Positions 8,334 to 17,765 of a stretch of DNA of 64,000 bases are shown here, piece after piece. A program made the translations under genes and the position numbers. How positions within the stretch are numbered: position 1 is the first letter of the stretch; each line of letters begins with the position of its first letter. Source of the stretch: Chloroflexota bacterium (GTDB taxonomy: Bacteria > Chloroflexota > FW602-bin22 > JACPRP01). The stretch covers positions 1 to 64,000 of the forward strand of contig JACQUC010000185.1 of the NCBI GenBank assembly GCA_016210495.1, given 5' to 3'. The notes beneath the pieces were generated by a model, which was given only the letters and a program-made list of their open reading frames with translations, did not search any database and was not told the DNA's origin.

Positions 8334-9551
8334 CTACGCCGACTTTGCGCCGAATAGGTATTCGTGTAGCCCCGGCGCCAATGCCTCCACTCCATTGATC
8401 TTAATGCCCCGCGTGGCCCCAGGCGCATTTCTCGCCCTGGTGCTCAGCAGCTCCCCGTCCACCATAATCATCCCGATGGCGGGATTATCACCTCGCTCGA
8501 TAGCACCAAGCGCAGAATCGGCGGCGCAGCTATGCGGGAAGTCCATGACCAGCAGATCGGCCTCCCAACCCTCGCTCAACATTCCTCTCTTCATGCCGTA
8601 GGCGCGGGCGGTGTTTCCGCTCGCCATCGCGATGGCCTGTGCAGCCGGAATCTCGTTGAGCGAGGATATCTGCACGATTGTGCGCACGATCGCCAGCGGG
8701 ATGTGCCCGATCCCGATGGGCGTATCCGAGCCAAAGAAGACCCGATCGAGCTGGTCGCGTTCGCGGAGCCAGTCGACGACCTTGTACGCGGCCTTGGGAT
8801 TGCCGTTGTAGATGATCTCTAGCGGCAGTCTGGTTTCATCTATCAGCCGCAGGATGTCGTCGAATCGTGCGGAGGTGGCGCCGCCGTTGACGTGGGCCAC
8901 CATGTCGGGGTTGCTGTCGATGATCATTTGAGCGTCGGTCCGGCTGGACCCAGGGATCGATGGGCCACCGCAGTGCATGGGTATCTTGAAGCCGTACTTG
9001 CGGGCCCACACGAACATCTCGCGGGTGTCCTCTATGTCGACGAGCCCGCTGCCGCCGACCTCGGCCACCAGCCACACCCCGTGCTCCGCCATCTCTTTGA
9101 AATCGGCTTCAACCAAGCCTTTTTCGAGGATGATAGCACCGCCATGGTGCTTTAGCCCGCTGGGTCGATAGTTCTGGTAAGCCTTGCACGCCAGAATGGC
9201 CAGGGCCTTTACGCCCATGGGGTCAGTCGGCCGACCCTGGACGACGACCTCGCCCTGGGACATCGTGGTGGTGACGCCGCCGTTGAGTGTGGCATCCATC
9301 CAGCCCATGACTTTCTGTCGCGGCGACCAGTCGCCGATCAAGGGGTGGGTGTGCGGATCGATGAGGCCCGGCGTAACGGTCATGCCGTTGGCATCGATCA
9401 GCATCTCGACGCCCTGCGTGTCCACCTCCTGGCGAGTGCCGATCTTGCTTATCTTACCGTCCTCGATAAGAATTGTGTCGGCCTCAAGAACTGGCTGTCC
9501 GATGTCCCCCGACACGAGCGTACCAATGTTGGTGATGGCTGCTGATTTCAT
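8334..9551 (-). CDS. Enamidase-like amidohydrolase, copy 2
   Basis: A 405-residue paralogue of the protein at 6225-7439, with the same ordered motifs: TLVSGDIGQPVLEADTILIE, DPHTHPLIGDWSPRQK, QGRPTDPMG, IILEKGLVEADF, MHCGGPSIPGSS, HVNGG and GSDTPIGIG. It is if anything nearer to the classical enamidase: IPGSS and the ILEKGL stretch read as in the E. barkeri protein from memory. The start at 9551 follows TTGGAGG. Two diverged enamidases in one operon suggest two ring-opening substrates, or a heteromeric enzyme. Metal ligands appear intact. Confidence 0.82.
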   Translation of the reverse strand: MKSAAITNIGTLVSGDIGQPVLEADTILIEDGKISKIGTRQEVDTQGVEMLIDANGMTVTPGLIDPHTHPLIGDWSPRQKVMGWMDATLNGGVTTTMSQGEVVVQGRPTDPMGVKALAILACKAYQNYRPSGLKHHGGAIILEKGLVEADFKEMAEHGVWLVAEVGGSGLVDIEDTREMFVWARKYGFKIPMHCGGPSIPGSSRTDAQMIIDSNPDMVAHVNGGATSARFDDILRLIDETRLPLEIIYNGNPKAAYKVVDWLRERDQLDRVFFGSDTPIGIGHIPLAIVRTIVQISSLNEIPAAQAIAMASGNTARAYGMKRGMLSEGWEADLLVMDFPHSCAADSALGAIERGDNPAIGMIMVDGELLSTRARNAPGATRGIKINGVEALAPGLHEYLFGAKSA

Positions 9552-9706
9552 GATTGCCTCCAAGTGAAGTTACAACGATACTGGCGAGATGGCAAACGAC
9601 GATAGGGTGGCAGCACAAAATCCTGTGCGCCGCTGCGAGATGGGAGACGTTCTTCCAAAGCTGCGCGAATGATAGCAACCGCCACGGCAAAAGTCAATAC
9701 TCGGGT

Positions 9707-9889
9707 CTATTCATACTGGGTGACGTGCTCGTAGTAGTTGAGCGGGTCCATGTAGCGCAGCTTGTCCGAGACGAGCGCCAGGACGATCTGGATATCTCCT
9801 TCCAGGGCCGGTTCCCGCATCTCGGCGAGCTCCTTGGCCATCTCGAGCATCGAGTACAGCTTCGTTACGATGATCTCGTGGTTTGACAC
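9707..9889 (-). CDS. 60-residue protein of unknown function
   Basis: The sequence begins MSNHEIIVTKLYSMLEMAKE from a GTG at 9889 preceded by GGGGAGGAAC, a strong ribosome site. It is mostly helical and acidic, ends NYYEHVTQYE, and has no cysteine or membrane segment. It lies between the CoA-ligase and enamidase genes on the same strand. No family is recognised; it could be a small subunit or chaperone of the neighbouring enzymes. Confidence 0.6.
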   Translation of the reverse strand: MSNHEIIVTKLYSMLEMAKELAEMREPALEGDIQIVLALVSDKLRYMDPLNYYEHVTQYE

Positions 9890-10034
9890 TTCTTGTTCCT
9901 CCCCAATTGATCGACATAGCGACAAAGCCCCCGCCCCGCCCCCGGGGCGGACAGAGACGTCCGCCCCTACGAATCCGCCGGGTTGCGCCGCGGCGCGCCG
10001 CCCCGACGGATTCGCATTATGCATTGGGAACTAT

Positions 10035-11453
10035 TCAGTCGTCCTTCTCCTGCTTCGTGGAGCCCACCGTGTACTTGACTCGTTCGAGGCCCTTCCTGCG
10101 CTCGTCGGTCCAACGGCGGGTCTTGAAGATGAAGCGCTCGAGGCTGCCGTGCGGTGCTTCACGCACGTTCATGGTTACCCCGATGACGCGTCGAACCTCC
10201 TCAGACATAGCCGCCATGCGCTGTTTTTTCGAGGCCTCGTCCTGTGGCCGGTTCTTGAACTCGACCAGCAGGTCGATCTCTTCGCGCCCGCGGTCGTCCA
10301 CGAACACGCGACCGTTATACTCCTCGACCTCTTCGAAGCTGAACACCACCGCGTCGACGGCCTCCGGCCAAACGTTCTGCACCTTCATTTTGATCATGTC
10401 GTCGTAGCGGGCGATGGTCCCCGCCTGGAGCGCAACGAACGGACGGCCGCAGGAACACTCCTCGTGAGACATGAACGTCACCCGATCGTCACTCTTGAAG
10501 CGAATGAGCGGCGAGCCCTCGCGATGCAGATTGGTCACGACCAGCTCACCTTCCTCGCCGGACTTCACCGGTCCACCAGTCTCGCGATCCAGGACTTCGT
10601 ACACCGTTCCGTGCTCGTCCAGGTGGATGAACCCCCGCTGGCCGTCAACCACCGCGCCCCTCTCGCACGTGCCTCCCGCTACCGCGCCCTGCTGGGTCGA
10701 TCCGTAACCCTCGAAAATCCTGGTGTTCCAGAACTCCTCCATCTTCTCTGCCCACTCAAGAGGGTAGGCCTCGGTGAACAGCCAGATGGCCTTCAGGTCG
10801 GGCATGTCGCGCCTCGGATCGATGCCCAGCTCCTGGCAAAGGATGGTAAGGTGGGTGAGGTAGGCCGGGGTTGCCAACAAGCCGTGCGGTGGATAGCGCA
10901 CCATGTACTGCTGGAGCTTCGCCTTGCTATCGTAGAGAGCCAGAGGGAAAGTGTTCGCGCCGATCTTGTAGGCGCCCAGGAAAGCCCCCTGTGGGCCGTT
11001 GTTGGTGCCCAGCGGCCACGTGGTCACAAACCTATCACCCTTGCGCAGACCGGTCGCGTACAGCCACCGCGCCCACGCGCTGCCCCCGTACTCGACATCC
11101 ATCCGCGTCAGCGAGTAGACCTCCTGCCCCAGGCCGGACGTCCCGCTCGTGAGTTGAACCATCTGGATCTTGTCTTCGGATACACACAGCCTGTTGCCAT
11201 AAGGTGGATTCTCCAACTGGTCCTGCAACAGGACCTTCTTGGTCATGAAGGGTAGCTTCCGGATGTCCTCTCGTTTCTGAATGTCCTCCGGGTGCACCTT
11301 GTGGCTGTCGAGCCAGCGACGATAGAAGGAGCTGTTCTGATAGACGTATTCCAGTTGGTAGCGCAACTTCTTGAGCTGCAGGCTCTCGACCTCCTCGCGG
11401 GAGAGACAGTCCAGGTGGGGATACATAGAGCTACGTTGCACGGGAGTCCTCAT
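10035..11453 (-). CDS. Phenylacetate-CoA ligase-like (PaaK family) AMP-forming ligase
   Basis: A 472-residue adenylate-forming enzyme. It has the PaaK-type N-terminus (LRYQLEYVYQNSSFYRRW), a P-loop-like SGTSGLGQE near residue 108, EGYGSTQQG in the position of the adenylate-binding A5 motif, and a C-terminal GSLERFIFKTRRW tail. CECSCGRPF-like cysteines (EECSCGRPF) match the small metal site seen in many PaaK relatives. It should activate an aryl or heterocyclic carboxylate to its CoA thioester in the cytoplasm. The start at 11453 follows AGGAGG. It is divergent from the BenE-like transporter gene (164-bp shared upstream region), which suggests co-regulated uptake and activation. Confidence 0.82.
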   Translation of the reverse strand: MRTPVQRSSMYPHLDCLSREEVESLQLKKLRYQLEYVYQNSSFYRRWLDSHKVHPEDIQKREDIRKLPFMTKKVLLQDQLENPPYGNRLCVSEDKIQMVQLTSGTSGLGQEVYSLTRMDVEYGGSAWARWLYATGLRKGDRFVTTWPLGTNNGPQGAFLGAYKIGANTFPLALYDSKAKLQQYMVRYPPHGLLATPAYLTHLTILCQELGIDPRRDMPDLKAIWLFTEAYPLEWAEKMEEFWNTRIFEGYGSTQQGAVAGGTCERGAVVDGQRGFIHLDEHGTVYEVLDRETGGPVKSGEEGELVVTNLHREGSPLIRFKSDDRVTFMSHEECSCGRPFVALQAGTIARYDDMIKMKVQNVWPEAVDAVVFSFEEVEEYNGRVFVDDRGREEIDLLVEFKNRPQDEASKKQRMAAMSEEVRRVIGVTMNVREAPHGSLERFIFKTRRWTDERRKGLERVKYTVGSTKQEKDD

Positions 11454-11617
11454 CTCATCCTCCTAAGTAAATCGAATCCAGGCTACAAACATAGAGGGGC
11501 GCTTGGGATGGTCGGCCGATGGCCGCAGGCTCCATTTTAGCGCGGCCCGCGCGCGATGTCAAACGCCGTAGACAACCTTTCCGGCGGACGATATAATGAG
11601 CCGGTGGAGGTGGTGGC

Positions 11618-12892
11618 GTGATCGAGAAAGGGCCGGGATTCCTGCCCAGCATACGTGACCTGCCAAAGCACCTGACCCTGTCGGCTTTTGGCTATGGGGC
11701 GACCGCATGGCTGTTTGCGGTAACGGGTCCGTTCCTCATCTTTGTCAACGTGGCCAAGCAGGGCAACCTGTCCATCGCCGAGACGAACTCGTGGATCTTC
11801 GGAGGGTACTTCTTCGGCGGAGTGTTCACACTCATTCTGGCCCTCTACTATCGCCAGCCGGTGCCGGCGGCGACCACCATTCCCGGCGCCGTGCTCATCG
11901 GCACGGCGCTGACCCACCTGACTTTCCCCGAGATCATCGGCGCGTATCTTCTGACCGGCATCTTCATCACGGCATTGGGCATCTCAGGCGTGGTGAAGAG
12001 GGCGATGGAATGGCTGCCAATGCCGATTATGATGGGCATGGTAGCCGGGGTGCTGCTGCCCTTTGGCGTGGGCATAATGACCTCAATGAAGCAGACGCCG
12101 TTTCTTTCGGCCATCACCTTTGCGGCCTTCATCGCGGTTTCACTGGTGGCTCCTGTGGCCAGAAGATTTCCCCCTGTGCTTGGCGCCATCGTGGTGGGGA
12201 TTATCGCAGCCACGGTTCTGGGGCAGGCCAACTGGCAGACACTGACGTTTGGGATCGCAGAGCCGATCATTTTCTCGCCCGTGTTCACGTTGCCGGCAGC
12301 CGTAGAGGTCATCATCCCTCTGGCCCTCACGGTAGTGGCGATCCAGAACGCCCAGGGCATTTCGATCCTCACGAACGCAGGATACAAACCGCCCGTCAAC
12401 GCCGTCACCATCGTAAGCGGGATCGGCTCGGTGATAATGGGCTTTCTGGGTAGCCAATCGACCTGCATCGCGGGGCCGATGACAGGCATCATCTCGAGTC
12501 CCGGCGTCGGGCGCAGAGAGGGCAGATACGTGGCAGGCATCGTTACGGGCCTTCTGTGGATCGCGTTTGGCTTGCTGGCGCCGATGGCGACGGCGGTCAG
12601 CCAGATCCTGCCCTCATCGCTCATCAACCTTCTGGCGGGACTGGCGCTGCTGGGAGTTTTAGTGAGCTGCTTCGCCGCGACTTTCACGGAGAAGTTCCGG
12701 CTGGGCGCGCTGTTCTCGTTTATGATCACCAGCTCAGGCATCGCGGTCTTGAACATCGGGGCACCGTTCTGGGGTCTTGTCGGCGGGGCAGCCATCGCGC
12801 TGCTCCTGGAAAGAGGAGATTTCCGCGAACTGGCGAGGCGACGCGAGCGGGCCGTGTCGGTGGCGCAAGAGATGGCGAAGGCGGCAGGTTAG
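11618..12892 (+). CDS. BenE-like (benzoate/H+ symporter family) transporter
   Basis: A 424-residue polytopic membrane protein with about 12 hydrophobic segments. The segments LYYRQPVPAATTIPGAVLIG, MEWLPMPIMMGMVAGVLLPFG and VVAIQNAQGISILTNAGY sit where BenE carriers have equivalent repeats. BenE proteins import benzoate-type acids with protons; xanthine/uracil permeases share the fold, and with an XDH-family gene just downstream a heterocycle is an alternative substrate. The start is GTG at 11618 after GGAGGTGG. It is the first gene of a plus-strand unit facing away from the CoA ligase gene. Confidence 0.72.
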   Translation: MIEKGPGFLPSIRDLPKHLTLSAFGYGATAWLFAVTGPFLIFVNVAKQGNLSIAETNSWIFGGYFFGGVFTLILALYYRQPVPAATTIPGAVLIGTALTHLTFPEIIGAYLLTGIFITALGISGVVKRAMEWLPMPIMMGMVAGVLLPFGVGIMTSMKQTPFLSAITFAAFIAVSLVAPVARRFPPVLGAIVVGIIAATVLGQANWQTLTFGIAEPIIFSPVFTLPAAVEVIIPLALTVVAIQNAQGISILTNAGYKPPVNAVTIVSGIGSVIMGFLGSQSTCIAGPMTGIISSPGVGRREGRYVAGIVTGLLWIAFGLLAPMATAVSQILPSSLINLLAGLALLGVLVSCFAATFTEKFRLGALFSFMITSSGIAVLNIGAPFWGLVGGAAIALLLERGDFRELARRRERAVSVAQEMAKAAG

Positions 12893-12904
12893 GATCCCGT
12901 TCAA

Positions 12905-12974
12905 CCGCAAAGGGCGCAGAGAGCGCAAAGAAAGACTATTAGAATCTCCGCGCTCTCTGCGTCCTTCGCGGCTA
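12905..12974. repeat. Inverted repeat of the CCGCAAAG...GCGCAAAG class
   Basis: CCGCAAAGGGCGCAGAGAGC pairs across a short A/T-rich centre with GCTCTCTGCGTCCTTCGCGG. The same type of unit recurs at 35837-35914 and, as a one-sided remnant, near 16061-16112. It lies between the transporter and XDH-family genes. Confidence 0.65.
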
Positions 12975-13034
12975 AGAGAGTCCTCGCCGCGTAGGGCCTG
13001 TGGTCTAATGCGCGCCGTCAAGGAGGTAAGGAAA

Positions 13035-15341
13035 ATGGATAGCGAACGGGATCTCTTTTCGCTAATCGGCAGGCGGCTGCCACGGATCGAGGGGCCGGCC
13101 AAGGCGATTGGCAGGGTGCAGTACACGGCCGATATGTCGTTGCCCGGTATGCTGCACGGCAAGGTATTGCGCAGCTCGGTGCCACACGCCAGGATTCTGG
13201 CCGTCGACGTCAGCCGAGCGATGCGTCTTCCGGGCGTAAAGGCCGTGATCACCGGCCAGGACACACCCAAAAAGCGCTTTGGCATTCTGCCAAAGAGCGC
13301 CGCCGACGAGTACGCTCTCGCCGTAGATAAGGTCAGGTTCGTCGGGGATGCTGTGGCCGCAGTGGCCGCCATCGACGAGGACACTGCTGAGGAAGCGCTC
13401 CGCCTCATCCGGGTGGAATATCAGGAATTGCCGGCCGTCTTCGACCCGTTGGAGGCGCTGCAGCCCGGCGCCCCGGCAATCCACGACTACGAGGGCGTGG
13501 CAAACAACGTGAGCGCCGAGTACAACTGGGAGTTCGGCGACGTCGAAAAGGCCTTCGCCCAGGCGTACCACGTGCGAGAGGAGACTTTCGTCACCCAGGC
13601 CCAGGCGCACGCGCCGCTAGAGCCTCACGCCTGCCTGGCAGATTACCGTCCTGATGGCTTTCTGACCCTGTGGACGCCCGCGCAAATCCCCTTCTTTCTG
13701 CGGCGCAATGTCGCCAAGACGATGGACATGCCCGAGAGCAGGGTGCGCATCGTCAAGCCCTGCGTCGGCGGCGGCTTCGGCTCCAAGGTGGACATGTTCG
13801 CCTTGCAGTTCTCGGCGGCTGCTCTTTCTAAGCTCACCGGTCGACCGGTGAGAATCGAATATTCGCTCGAAGAGCTGCTCACGGCGACGCGACATCGACA
13901 CCCGTACATCGTGACGCTCAAGATGGGCGTGTCATCAGACGGCACGTTCCTGGCACAGCACGCCAGAGTGATCGCCGACGGCGGCGCCTACAACAGCACC
14001 GGTCCGCTCGCCATCTTCCTGTCGGGAAGCATTCTCAACATACCGTACCGAATTCCCACCGTGAAGTACGAGGTGAAGCGTGTTTACACCAACAAGCCCG
14101 TCAGTGGGGCGCTGCGCGGGCACGGCTCGCCGCAGGTGCACTTCGCCGCCGATTGCCTCATCGACACGATCGCCGCGGACCTCGGCATCGACCCGGTGGA
14201 GATCAGGCTGAAGAACGCCCTTCACCCCGGGGATCGCACGGCCAACGGGCTCGACATCGAGAGCTGCGCGTTCGCGGAGTGCGTCGAGGCCGTGGCCGAG
14301 CAAGCCCGTTGGAAGGAGAGGGGCAGCAGGCTGCCCTACGGGCGGGGCATTGGCATTGGCTGTTCCGGCTACCTTTCCGGTGGCAATAACATGGCCCACT
14401 ACACGTCGACCGCACTGGTGCACATCCACACCGACGGCGCCGTGAACCTGCTTACCGGCGCCGCCGACATCGGCCAAGGAGCGGAGAGCGTCCTGGCTCA
14501 GATACTGGCGGAAGAGCTGGGTGTGGGGATCGAGGACATCCGGGTCACGGCAGCGGACACGGGCGTCACCCCACTCGACCCGGGCACCTTCGGCAGCCGC
14601 GTGACGGTGATGGCGGGCAACGCGGTGCGGGCGGCCGCCCGCGATGCCAGGCGACAGCTCTTCGAGGTCGCGGCGGAGATGCTCGAGTGCAATGCGGACG
14701 ATCTCGATGCGCGCGACCGGCAGATCTTCGTCAAAGGCAGCCCCGCAAGAAGGGTTGTATTCGCCGAGGTGCTGCGGGTGAGGCACAACACCGACCGAGG
14801 CATGCCGGTCGTCGGCAAAGGGACTTACCGGCCGCCGCTGACGCTCTTCAGAACGCCTGGGGGCAACGTCTCGGCCGGCTACAGCTTCGGCGCGCAGATC
14901 GCCGAGGTCGAAGTAGACGTCAACACCGGCCACGTCAGGGTGCTGAGTGTGACCAATGCGCACGACTGCGGACTGGCGCTCAACCCGATGAGCGTCGAGG
15001 GCCAACTGGAAGGATCTATCCAGATGGGCCTGGGATACGCGCTGACGGAGGGCTTCCAGTACGACGAGGGGCAGGCGCTCAATCCCTCGTACCTGGACTA
15101 CCGGATGCCCACTTCGCTAGAGATGCCCGAGGTTCAGGTAGTCCACGTCAACATACCGGATCCCAGCGGGCCCTTTGGCGCCAAGGAATCGGGCGAAGGC
15201 ACCGTCGCCCCCACAGCCCCGGCCGTCGCCAACGCGATCTACGACGCCGTTGGGGTGCGCATCACGTCGCTGCCCATCACGCCCGAGAAGGTGCTGGAGG
15301 CGATGCAGGCGGCTCAATCGGCGTCCAAAGAGCGCCCGTAG
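13035..15341 (+). CDS. Xanthine-dehydrogenase-family molybdenum-binding subunit
   Basis: A 768-residue large subunit of the XDH/CoxL/aldehyde-oxidoreductase family. It begins with the RRLPRIEGPAKAIGRVQYTADM N-terminus and carries the GGGFGSK motif, ALRGHGSPQ, TGAADIGQG, and GAKESGEG with the expected catalytic glutamate near the C-terminus. These enzymes hydroxylate N-heterocycles, purines or aldehydes with water. The start is the ATG at 13035 behind AAGGAGGT. Unusually, no FAD-domain or [2Fe-2S] small-subunit gene is adjacent: upstream is a transporter gene and downstream a transposase relic. It either borrows partners encoded elsewhere or has lost them downstream. Confidence 0.9.
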   Translation: MDSERDLFSLIGRRLPRIEGPAKAIGRVQYTADMSLPGMLHGKVLRSSVPHARILAVDVSRAMRLPGVKAVITGQDTPKKRFGILPKSAADEYALAVDKVRFVGDAVAAVAAIDEDTAEEALRLIRVEYQELPAVFDPLEALQPGAPAIHDYEGVANNVSAEYNWEFGDVEKAFAQAYHVREETFVTQAQAHAPLEPHACLADYRPDGFLTLWTPAQIPFFLRRNVAKTMDMPESRVRIVKPCVGGGFGSKVDMFALQFSAAALSKLTGRPVRIEYSLEELLTATRHRHPYIVTLKMGVSSDGTFLAQHARVIADGGAYNSTGPLAIFLSGSILNIPYRIPTVKYEVKRVYTNKPVSGALRGHGSPQVHFAADCLIDTIAADLGIDPVEIRLKNALHPGDRTANGLDIESCAFAECVEAVAEQARWKERGSRLPYGRGIGIGCSGYLSGGNNMAHYTSTALVHIHTDGAVNLLTGAADIGQGAESVLAQILAEELGVGIEDIRVTAADTGVTPLDPGTFGSRVTVMAGNAVRAAARDARRQLFEVAAEMLECNADDLDARDRQIFVKGSPARRVVFAEVLRVRHNTDRGMPVVGKGTYRPPLTLFRTPGGNVSAGYSFGAQIAEVEVDVNTGHVRVLSVTNAHDCGLALNPMSVEGQLEGSIQMGLGYALTEGFQYDEGQALNPSYLDYRMPTSLEMPEVQVVHVNIPDPSGPFGAKESGEGTVAPTAPAVANAIYDAVGVRITSLPITPEKVLEAMQAAQSASKERP

Positions 15342-15344
15342 CTC

Positions 15345-15918
15345 TGGCTACCCTTTGAACCATCGGCTCTGTCGTCTCGCCGGTTACAACGTCATCAAGC
15401 TCGATGAAGACCTCCACGCCTACCGGTGCCTTGACCGCGACTGCGACCCTGGTGGACCGGCCCATAAGTTGTAGCTGGTTTCCATCGGCGCTGACGACTC
15501 GGTCGATTCCGTATCCGGATGCCAGCCAATCGCTTCTGGCCTTCTGTGCCTTGTACCCGACATCCTGGACGTTGTTAAAGACCGTGGTTTTTGCCAGGAG
15601 CAGGCCCAAGCGCGCCAGCGCGTCCGATACGTCGCCGTAGCTCAAGCCGAGGATGTATAGCAAGACGGAGAGAGCCTTGACGGCGTCGGACTGCTGGCCC
15701 CGGCTGACTCCCGTCGGATAGATGCGGTACGTTCGGTGGCATTGCACACAGCGAACACGCCGGACTTCGACCCTGGCCAGTTTGACATCACGCAAGGTCT
15801 TGAGGCAGCCTTGCTGATGCACTCTGGACTGCCTTCCCTTGCAGTACGGGCAGCGCGATCGTTGGGGAGATCGAACGATATTCGGTTTGACGCCTGGAAT
15901 CAACAGCCGGAACCGCAT
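15345..15918 (-). pseudogene. Truncated zinc-finger DDE-type transposase relic
   Basis: The reading frame from 15918 starts MRFRLLIPGVKPN and has a CPYC zinc-binding pair, CVQC, then LKALSVLLYILGLSYGDVSDAL and KTTVFNNVQ, as in ISL3-like or related transposases of environmental bacteria. At about 15345 the transposase sequence stops and the frame runs meaninglessly into the antisense of the XDH-family gene. The catalytic C-terminus is missing. The element therefore ended, by deletion or insertion, just downstream of the XDH stop, and may have removed genes that once followed it. Confidence 0.7.
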
Positions 15919-16060
15919 CGATGGGTGCCCCCGCAGTCATCGCTTCTCTTACCGTACCACGGGCACGGGGGCGTGTAATGAGTCTTTTCCCGCGATCTGG
16001 TGGGGGAATTCAGTCATGTCATCATCAGGACACGTGCGGTGGGCATCTTTAAGGCGTGGA

Positions 16061-16112
16061 GGACGCAAAGATCTTGTGAAGGCATTTGCGCTCTTTGCGT
16101 ACTTTGCGGTTC
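16061..16112. repeat. Degenerate GCAAAG-class repeat
   Basis: GGACGCAAAGATCTT and GCGCTCTTTGCGTACTTTGC form a partial inverted repeat of the same family as 12905-12974 and 35837-35914. It lies at the 3' side of the aminotransferase gene. Confidence 0.45.
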
Positions 16113-16126
16113 AACTATTTTGCGTG

Positions 16127-17485
16127 TTAGAGCACGCCGTCGTGAGTCAACTGGCGTAGGGTGGTCTCGAATGCCTGTACAGTGTGGTCGACGTCGGCCT
16201 CGGAATGGGCGGCGGAGATGAACGCAGCGTGGCCACCCATCAGATCGACGCCGTGGCGCTGCATTGCGAAGGCGAAAGGTCGCTTGGCCTTGGATGCTAT
16301 GCCCATCTTCAGCCTGTCCGGATCGTAGTTGCAGGCGACGAAGTCGCACGCGGGCGATCTCTGGCAACCGCTGCCGAGCAGGAAGTGCAGGACCGAGCCT
16401 TCGCCGTAGACGCAGGCGCCGGGCAGCCCCAGTCGTGCGATCGCGTCGTTGAGCGCCGCCTTTAGAATGGTCCCGATACGGTCTACGTGGTGGTGGACAT
16501 CCCCTTCGGCCACGATGCCAAGGGCAGCGACCCCCGCCGCCGCGCTGACCGGGTTAGCGTTGAAGGTTCCGGGGTGCGCAATGCGACCAAAGCGGTTACG
16601 CTGGCCATCGAAGCTGAACGCCAGCAGCTCCATTATGTCTTTTCTCCCCACTACGGCCCCGCCCGGTAACCCACCTGCCAGCACCTTGGCCAGGGTCGTG
16701 ATGTCGGGCAGCACCCCGTAGAGCGACTGCGCGCCGCCCGGACTGATGCGAAAGGCGGTGACAACCTCATCGAAGATAAGTAAGACGCCGAGCCTCGCCG
16801 TGACTTCGCGCAGGTCGCGAAGGAAGCCCTCTCGCAGCGGTACCTTGCCGTAGGAGGCGCCCGTCGGCTCCAGGATGACCGCCGCGACGTCGCCATCCTG
16901 GCCGAGGACCCGCTCCACCAGAGCGATGTCGTTGGCGGGGAGCGAGATCACCGACGCGGCGACGTCCGGCTGAACGCCAACCGAGATGGGCACGTCGTAG
17001 GGAGGGATCACGCCGACCGTGAAGTAGTCCTGCCAGCCGTGGAAATGTCCGTGAAACTTCAAGATTCTCCTCTTGCCCGTGTAGCCGCACGCCAGACGCG
17101 TGGCCATAAGCACGGCTTCTGTCCCCGAGGCGACGAATCTTATCCTCTCGGCCGACGGAATCAACCGCTGCACCAGGCCCGCCCAGGCCAGCTCCAGCTC
17201 GTGGCAGGCGCCGTAGTGGGTGCCCTTGGCCATCTGTTCGCACACGGCCTGCACCACGTGCGGGTGGCTATGGCCCAGCAAGAGCGCCCCGTGGCCCATC
17301 CAATAATCGACGTACTCGTTGCCGTCGACATCCCATTTCCGTGAGCCACTGGCGCGGGTGATGTATAGCGGCACGGGCAGACCGGCCCGTACGTCGTGCG
17401 TCACGCCGCTGGGAAACAGATTCAACGCCTGTTTGAAAAGCCGGGCCGAGCCGGGCCGGCTGGCCGCGTAGATGTCGTCAGGCAT
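16127..17485 (-). CDS. Glutamate-1-semialdehyde 2,1-aminomutase-like class III aminotransferase
   Basis: A 452-residue PLP enzyme. The N-terminal LFPSGVTHDVRAG and VDYWMGHGALLLGHSHP, the central KFHGHFHGWQDY, the acidic DEVVTAFR, and the lysine in TTLAKVLAGGLPGGAV (Schiff-base Lys) follow the HemL/class III aminotransferase plan. The start at 17485 follows GGAGG with good spacing. True HemL works in haem synthesis, but no other hem gene is nearby, and this subfamily often acts on other amino acids. Its setting between a catabolic block and FabI makes an aminomutase or transaminase of a degradation intermediate equally possible. Confidence 0.82.
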   Translation of the reverse strand: MPDDIYAASRPGSARLFKQALNLFPSGVTHDVRAGLPVPLYITRASGSRKWDVDGNEYVDYWMGHGALLLGHSHPHVVQAVCEQMAKGTHYGACHELELAWAGLVQRLIPSAERIRFVASGTEAVLMATRLACGYTGKRRILKFHGHFHGWQDYFTVGVIPPYDVPISVGVQPDVAASVISLPANDIALVERVLGQDGDVAAVILEPTGASYGKVPLREGFLRDLREVTARLGVLLIFDEVVTAFRISPGGAQSLYGVLPDITTLAKVLAGGLPGGAVVGRKDIMELLAFSFDGQRNRFGRIAHPGTFNANPVSAAAGVAALGIVAEGDVHHHVDRIGTILKAALNDAIARLGLPGACVYGEGSVLHFLLGSGCQRSPACDFVACNYDPDRLKMGIASKAKRPFAFAMQRHGVDLMGGHAAFISAAHSEADVDHTVQAFETTLRQLTHDGVL

Positions 17486-17566
17486 CGTGGATCCTCCGAA
17501 GGAACACTATATAGGTCGGGTAATGGACTGTCAAGGCAAAAGGAAACCCTTCGGGCTTAGAAGAAG

Positions 17567-17650
17567 CTGTCACCCCTGAGCGTAGCGAAGGGTCTCGATC
17601 TTCGTGTGCCGAGATTCTTCGTCCGCCTCGGGCGGACTCAGAATGACAGA
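17567..17650. repeat. Dispersed hairpin repeat (CTGTCACCCCTGAGCG...CTCAGAATGACAG type)
   Basis: The ends CTGTCACCCCTGAG and CTCAGAATGACAG are imperfect inverted copies, and internal GAGATTCTTCG-like sequence completes a long hairpin. This resembles the very common dispersed palindrome of many environmental genomes. It occupies the gap between the divergent aminotransferase and fabI genes. Confidence 0.6.
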
Positions 17651-17765
17651 CGGGCCGCGCGACTCCGAATAGATACGGCGAAGAGCCTATGTTGACGTCG
17701 GGGCCAAAAAAAAGATATATTGCTTGCGGATAAGATACAGACTGCCGCACGCGGAGGGGGATGTG

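Noticed and set aside
16127..17485. Assignment as the haem-pathway HemL
   Set aside because: The fold matches, but no other hem gene is near and class III relatives have many roles; kept as HemL-like only.
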